The notes below the pieces were generated by a model that made no database searches, was not told the origin of the DNA, and saw only the letters and a list, made by a program, of their open reading frames with translations. A stretch of DNA of 60,171 nt, taken from contig NC_049989.1 of assembly GCF_000003815.2 (NCBI RefSeq), positions 10,090,361 to 10,150,531 of the forward strand. The letters are read 5' to 3'. The position numbers and the translations under genes were made by a program. This DNA is from Branchiostoma floridae (Eukaryota > Chordata > Leptocardii > Amphioxiformes > Branchiostomatidae). This document shows positions 55,650 to 60,171 of the stretch, in pieces. Every line of letters starts with the position of its first letter. The first letter of the stretch is position 1.

Positions 55650-55761
55650 CTGCCTTGATCAGGCGGTCCAGGGCGCGACTCATCTTTAAGGGATATACAT
55701 GAATGTTGTGATCGAGGCACACCTCTCGTAGCTTTCTTAGCCCGGCTTGCACCGAATGGTC
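55650..55761 (-). CDS. Isolated internal exon, unidentified protein
   Basis: A 112-base open frame lies between an acceptor (ATTTCTATGTTGTAG) and a good donor (AAGGCAG|GTACGC). It reads D-H-S-V-Q-A-G-L-R-K-L-R-E-V-C-L-D-H, then N-I-H-V-Y-P-L-K-M-S-R-A-L-D-R-L-I-K-A, a convincing amphipathic, protein-like sequence entered in phase 0 and left in phase 1. I do not recognise the family. It is probably part of a minus-strand gene whose other exons are in the neighbouring 2-5 kb or outside the window. Confidence 0.5.
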
Positions 55762-56863
55762 CTACAACATAGAAATAAAAGGAAAAAGGGGAAAATTTGT
55801 CATAACATGCCGGACTCAGTCCTGCCTGGGGCTAATAAGTCGTGTATGTGTAGAGAGTCGTGAGCATGACAGGCCCATTTGTCACACCGACTCAAAGGGT
55901 GACTACCACATTCCAAACCAAAGATACTGTAAGTCGACAACGCATGAAGAGTGTGTTCATGTTTACTATGCACTTGGGGCAGTTTGTATCAAACACCTTA
56001 AGGTGCAGCAAAGTATCTTTAGAAAGTATGTTTCTGTTGGGTACGACAAAATAATGTAATGGAATATACATTCAAAAGCAAATAACAGTAAAGATCACGG
56101 CGATGCAATCCATGAAGATCGAGCTGGTCCAAAAGTAACCTGGAATCCAGTCTACCGTGGATTGGCCAGGCTAACTTCGTCTTTCCACCACCGGGGTCAC
56201 ATACAATGAAAGCAGACGAAAAAACAAAATAGTGCAATTTGATGAAATTTCACCACATTCGCAGGCGTGCCTCTATTGTCTCTCACCGGACGTTTGTATC
56301 AACAAGAAACCTCCTTTGTATATTAAAATGTATCTGTCTCGTGATATGTTCTGTTACTTCCCACTTGTGGCTATGCCTTGTTTGTTCATTCTCAACTTTC
56401 TGTGATGATTTCGAGCGCTCATTTGTTAGACATGAAAATGACGTCTAAAATAATACACCTGGAGCCATAATGAGATCTTCACCTCACGGAGACTCATGAT
56501 CAGCATAGAAAACTTAGTTTCTACGTGTTGTCGGGCGTGTACGGGGGTTGAAGTCTGTAATCATTACTGCTTTCGTTGGGTGTTTGGTCTGTGAACGTTG
56601 CGATATCAAAATTCCGCCGTTACCTATTAATACAATCAAGAATAAAACCTCCTTGTTACAAATGTGGCCTTACAAGAGGGTGGTAGAATGCCTCGCGGGA
56701 GGTATTAATTCACACCATGTCGTATAACAGTTCTCTCGATGGCGATTAATCTATATGCAAAACAAATGGCCTTCTGCTGTTAGGCCGACAAAAGATCTCT
56801 CAACGTTATGACACCGGCCTTTTCCTTTGATAGCGATATGTGATGTGTCGCGTGATTGCATAC

Positions 56864-57005
56864 CAAAGTAAGTTCTCACTGTAGCCGCCCTCGGGGACCC
56901 CAACAAACTCCTCGGGTGGGCGGAGCAGTACCAAATCCACATAGTCAGGCCACTCCCATGATCTAACTGACTTAGAACATGGCCATCTTTCCGAAGCAAA
57001 ATACA
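56864..57005 (-). CDS. Second candidate minus-strand exon
   Basis: Open between TAGTGACTATAACAG and the donor CTTTG|GTATGC. It reads W-E-W-P-D-Y-V-D-L-V-L-L-R-P-P-E-E-F, then V-G-V-P-E-G-G-Y-S-E-N-L-L. It could be upstream of the exon at 55650-55761, but leaves in phase 2 while that one needs phase 0, so at least one more exon would lie between. Its 5' part shares 22 identical bases with 58151-58172, which argues that part of it is repeat-derived. Confidence 0.3.
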
Positions 57006-57884
57006 CTGTTATAGTCACTAGAAACATGTAGTTTGTTTTCCTAGCAAGCGAACAGACAGGCTACATTCTTCTATTTCTCATTCATGAACCTGGTGATGGC
57101 GCCTCACACCTTTCCCCATGAGGCCTGTGTGAAATTCATGTCAGGTTTTACAACACTTTTTTGCACCACAATGCCATTGTTTTTGAATGAATGTCAGATC
57201 AAGGAGATCAGATTGATCCCAGTTCTCAACCTGACCTCAAATGAGTAGGACGTGGCATCTCTTGAAGGCCAATTTCTCGAGTATGTTCAGCCGTTTTCAC
57301 AGTATGTACAGGCGAGTTCCGTACGCGTACACAGCCCGAGTTCCAGCTGAGTTCCAGCTGAGTTCCAGCTCGAGCTGGCGGACGTTTTGCTGCAGCATAT
57401 TGGCATCTCTGCCGAACTGTTTTGTAGTTTTGATACTGACCAATTCCTGCCAGACAGACCAGCCAAATTATGTCGCTGCCCCCTCCCCCATTTCATTCAC
57501 CCTGCTGGAGTAACCGTCCTGACGAGCTGTCCTGTTCCCAGTTCGACCCGTTCCTGGTAGACCACATCTTCCTCCATTTTAGTTTGTTTCTCTTTTAAAG
57601 TTTTATGGAAGTATTGATCGTATACCACATGTTTGCTTCATTTTTATCAATTTAACGCGCATGTTTTTATGTAGCATCTCTACTTTTAAAGTTTTTCTTT
57701 ACTATCTTGAGAACCTGTTCCCTAGCTTGATGTAACCGTTGCCAAGGCGGTTATATTTTTCATGTATTTGATGTAACTAGCTAGATAATGCTGTTCGTAC
57801 GTTTTCTTGTTACAAGAAACTCTTTATTATTGTCTTGTTCGTTTTCTGACTTTTCCTTTCTGAATTTCCTTTGTTCATGTTATG

Positions 57885-57890
57885 AATAAA
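57885..57890 (+). terminator. Possible poly(A) signal AATAAA
   Basis: AATAAA follows about 370 bases of TTTT-rich sequence after the ORF that stops at 57513. It could mark the 3' end of a transcript containing that ORF; no other support. Confidence 0.25.
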
Positions 57891-57965
57891 GATGTTCAGT
57901 ACAAAAGGTTGATTTGCTGTTTACCTTTTTGTAATTTCGTTAAGTGCTATTATTTGCATGAGAAA

Positions 57966-58105
57966 GGTGGGCGTCTCCAACTTAGTCAATTTATTCGTTG
58001 GTTGGTACACCCCTACCCCTAGGGAGACCATTCAGTTGAATGGTGGGCGTCTCCAACTTAGTCAATTTATTCGTTACTTAGTACACCCCTACCCCTAGGG
58101 ACGCC
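57966..58105. repeat. Two-copy tandem duplication, 76-bp unit
   Basis: GGTGGGCGTCTCCAACTTAG...TACACCCCTACCCCTAGGGA occurs twice in a row, differing by a few bases in the middle (GTTGGTTGG versus GTTACTTAG). Confidence 0.9.
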
Positions 58106-60171
58106 ATACTATGTGGATTTAGTCACAAGAAATACTCGCTCCTGATTGGCTGAGGAAAGATGGCCATGTTCTAAGACCATGGTGATGAATTCTTTTAGCG
58201 GATGAATACAATAGAGAGATGCCAGCCAGTGTATACATATTCTGAATACTGGATGTGATTTAGTTTTCTTCTGATATAACGGCAACAGGGAAATACAGAC
58301 GGGATCCCGTTCTTGTATACGCGAACGTCTAACACGTCTGCAGGGACACCACCCAGGGAAGTTACCGGATAGGACATGGGTTAAAATCCCTGCTAACTAT
58401 CAACACTAATGGTTATCAAAAGATTTTGAGCGTTCTGTTTAAGTATCTCAAATGTAAAAGTACAAAAACTTTCCAAATCCCCGGGAAATAAGCGAATGTG
58501 CATGTTGTCACCCGCAGATTTTTCATGCGCAACTTTTCACGCGCACAAAACCCCATCACTGTTAGCGTAAAAGTTTACATGTGTAGTCTTGAATTTTCGT
58601 GAAAAATGCATAAAAGTTCCGTTGTCGTGGTTTTCTCGGTGTTTGGTCGACATACTATCTATCTGACACAGTGACTAAATTTGTCACATCGCCGGATTCT
58701 GAGAATCACCACGATCATTTTTGCCATCTGTTCTACTCTTCGTTCCGTGCACCTTCAGTGCAGTCAAGGCCACTCTGACATTTCATACGTACCCTCTGGC
58801 CCCAGCCCTGGTCGTAACTCATTTTCTGTGACAGCTAATTGCAGCAGATTTGGCCAAACATCCTCCCCTGATCTCTGACATCTTTGAACCACAACCAGAT
58901 TTTTTGCCTCCATGGTTTCGGCTTTAAAAATCTCTAAACCGTGCTCATGTGGTGTCGTGCCCCGTGCCTTTTCTTTGCCAAATTGTACCAACCCCCTTCC
59001 CCACCGACTCAACTTAAACATTCACGTTAGTGCCAGAGTGAATGTGAACCTTAATCGTTTTTGCCATGTTTAGGTCAAATCATGAGGTTTTGCTAGATCA
59101 TTCTACCTATGCACAATGTATTTCTTTCCCGCTATAGTTGCCGCGTGTCAAATGGATACCCTAGTTCTTTTTGCTAAAATGTCAATACATTCGATTGTGG
59201 TTGTTACACTTAGACATGTTGGTATGTGTTTAATAGAAGATAAATGTGGCGGAGTGGATACAAACGTGTTTTATTTTGTATCTAATTAGAGCAGTATATA
59301 CCTCAGAGTAGCAATCCCCATTTAGTCACATTTGGGAACAAGAAAATAGGGGGTCAGTAAAACCAGGACTGTTAACGGAAGTTTTTAATTTGAAATGACT
59401 CAGTATTTGATGCATGATAAAAAAAATCGACTAAACTATTCAATTATTCACTAGATAGTGGATAAGATGCCTTATAAAGTTTGAGACGGATTATCAGGGC
59501 GAGTTGCGAGGTATTTATCGTTTATACATCGCAAGTTCATTTCGCCGATGTCTTAGAAAATATGGATCGCGACACCATATTCCCATATGTACGGATACAT
59601 CACGGACCAATGAAAAATGATAACCTCTACGCCAAAACGGACACAACAAATGCTTGCTTGCACAACATGAAATCATCTGCTACCCGGAATGGATCTAGGA
59701 CAATCTCCTACGCACGACTCGAGTCTTCTTATATGCGAGAGTGGGTGAGGGGGGGGGGGGGTTCAGGGTGTGACCCTGCGTATCTCTTCGCACAATGCGC
59801 GAGTGGTTTGACCGTCTGGGGACACGGGTTCTAGACGCATACAGACAGCGCCTGGCACGTCTGGGCCACATACCGAGCTTCTCAGTTAGATACAAAGAGA
59901 AGATCCCGTCATTAATTTGCACGGCGGCATCTTGCTCCAATCAGTTGCAGATGCCACCGATACAAAGTGGTACTGGCATTATCAAAAGACAATACCGTTC
60001 AGGTCTGGTGAATGTCGTGACCCAGGCTGTTGTTATTATCGGCAATGGGTTTGAGAATCTTGATAATACGCACGCGTAGACCTGACGTAAATTTTAGGTT
60101 TAAGCACACGCCGGGCATATCAGGTGACATACAAAAAGTGATGTTAGGCTGACCACTGTACAATAGATTTA

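Larger units (their letters stand above)
57006..60171. other. Right-end region, no resolved gene
   Basis: ORFs at 57241-57513, 58681-58878, 59481-59834 and 59795-60079 have no recognisable domain. A 76-bp tandem duplication (57966-58105), a triple GAGTTCCAGCT (57338-57370) and a G-run (about 59749-59761) are present. An AATAAA at 57885-57890 could end a + strand transcript whose body is unclear. Confidence 0.4.

Noticed and set aside
59481-60079. Two overlapping ORFs (117 and 94 residues) near the right edge
   Set aside because: They overlap in different frames, one crosses a poly-G run, and neither shows a domain or splice-site support.

Overview
The window looks like nuclear DNA from an invertebrate deuterostome, most likely an amphioxus (Branchiostoma). 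The sequence shows spliced genes with GT/AG introns, large intergenic spaces, a CYP2-clan cytochrome P450, PTB-domain adaptor-like proteins, and a very high density of short inverted-repeat transposons, tRNA-derived SINEs and 5'-truncated LINEs. The amphioxus assignment is inference from the character of the repeats and proteins, not from a search. A 100-N assembly gap lies at 24175-24274.

Left part (1-23 kb): three long disordered-protein ORFs on the + strand. At 36-1447 is the 3' part of an unrecognised Ser/Pro/Arg-rich protein with a repeated K-x-x-S-[LV]-[DE] motif and a C-terminal PDZ-ligand-like end. At 8026-10035 and 21432-23009 are two intronless genes, each with an N-terminal phosphotyrosine-binding (PTB/PID) domain, a long disordered tail and the same C-terminal SKSFW...SM[LM]Y signature. 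I read these two as paralogues. The first also has three DxF tripeptides in an acidic patch, as endocytic adaptors do.

Middle part (27-31 kb): one complete minus-strand CYP2-clan P450 gene. Five coding exons join in frame to 511 residues with membrane anchor, Pro-rich hinge, AGTDTS, ExxR, PERF and the heme loop. Its introns are filled by short inverted-repeat elements.

Right part (31-60 kb): mostly repeats. It includes a mariner element that lost its catalytic core and sits inside another repeat whose empty site is visible elsewhere in the window. It also includes SINEs, satellites (11 bp, about 17 bp and about 65 bp units), MULE-like elements with 9-bp target duplications, and the C-terminal part of a LINE reverse transcriptase ORF with its 3' tail. 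A second spliced minus-strand gene (41949-44577) encodes a putative uncharacterised SAM-dependent methyltransferase-like protein, with a possible head-to-head promoter at about 44.6-44.9 kb. Several isolated exon-like ORFs (20.9, 46.6, 49.1, 55.7 and 56.9 kb) could belong to genes not otherwise resolved here.

The genes do not form an obvious functional unit. The only strong relationship is between the two PTB genes. Nothing seen requires a wholly new system. The best candidates for novelty are the PTB/SKSFW family, the DNA-binding-only mariner derivative, the palindrome-rich 65-bp satellite and the transposons that abut splice donors.
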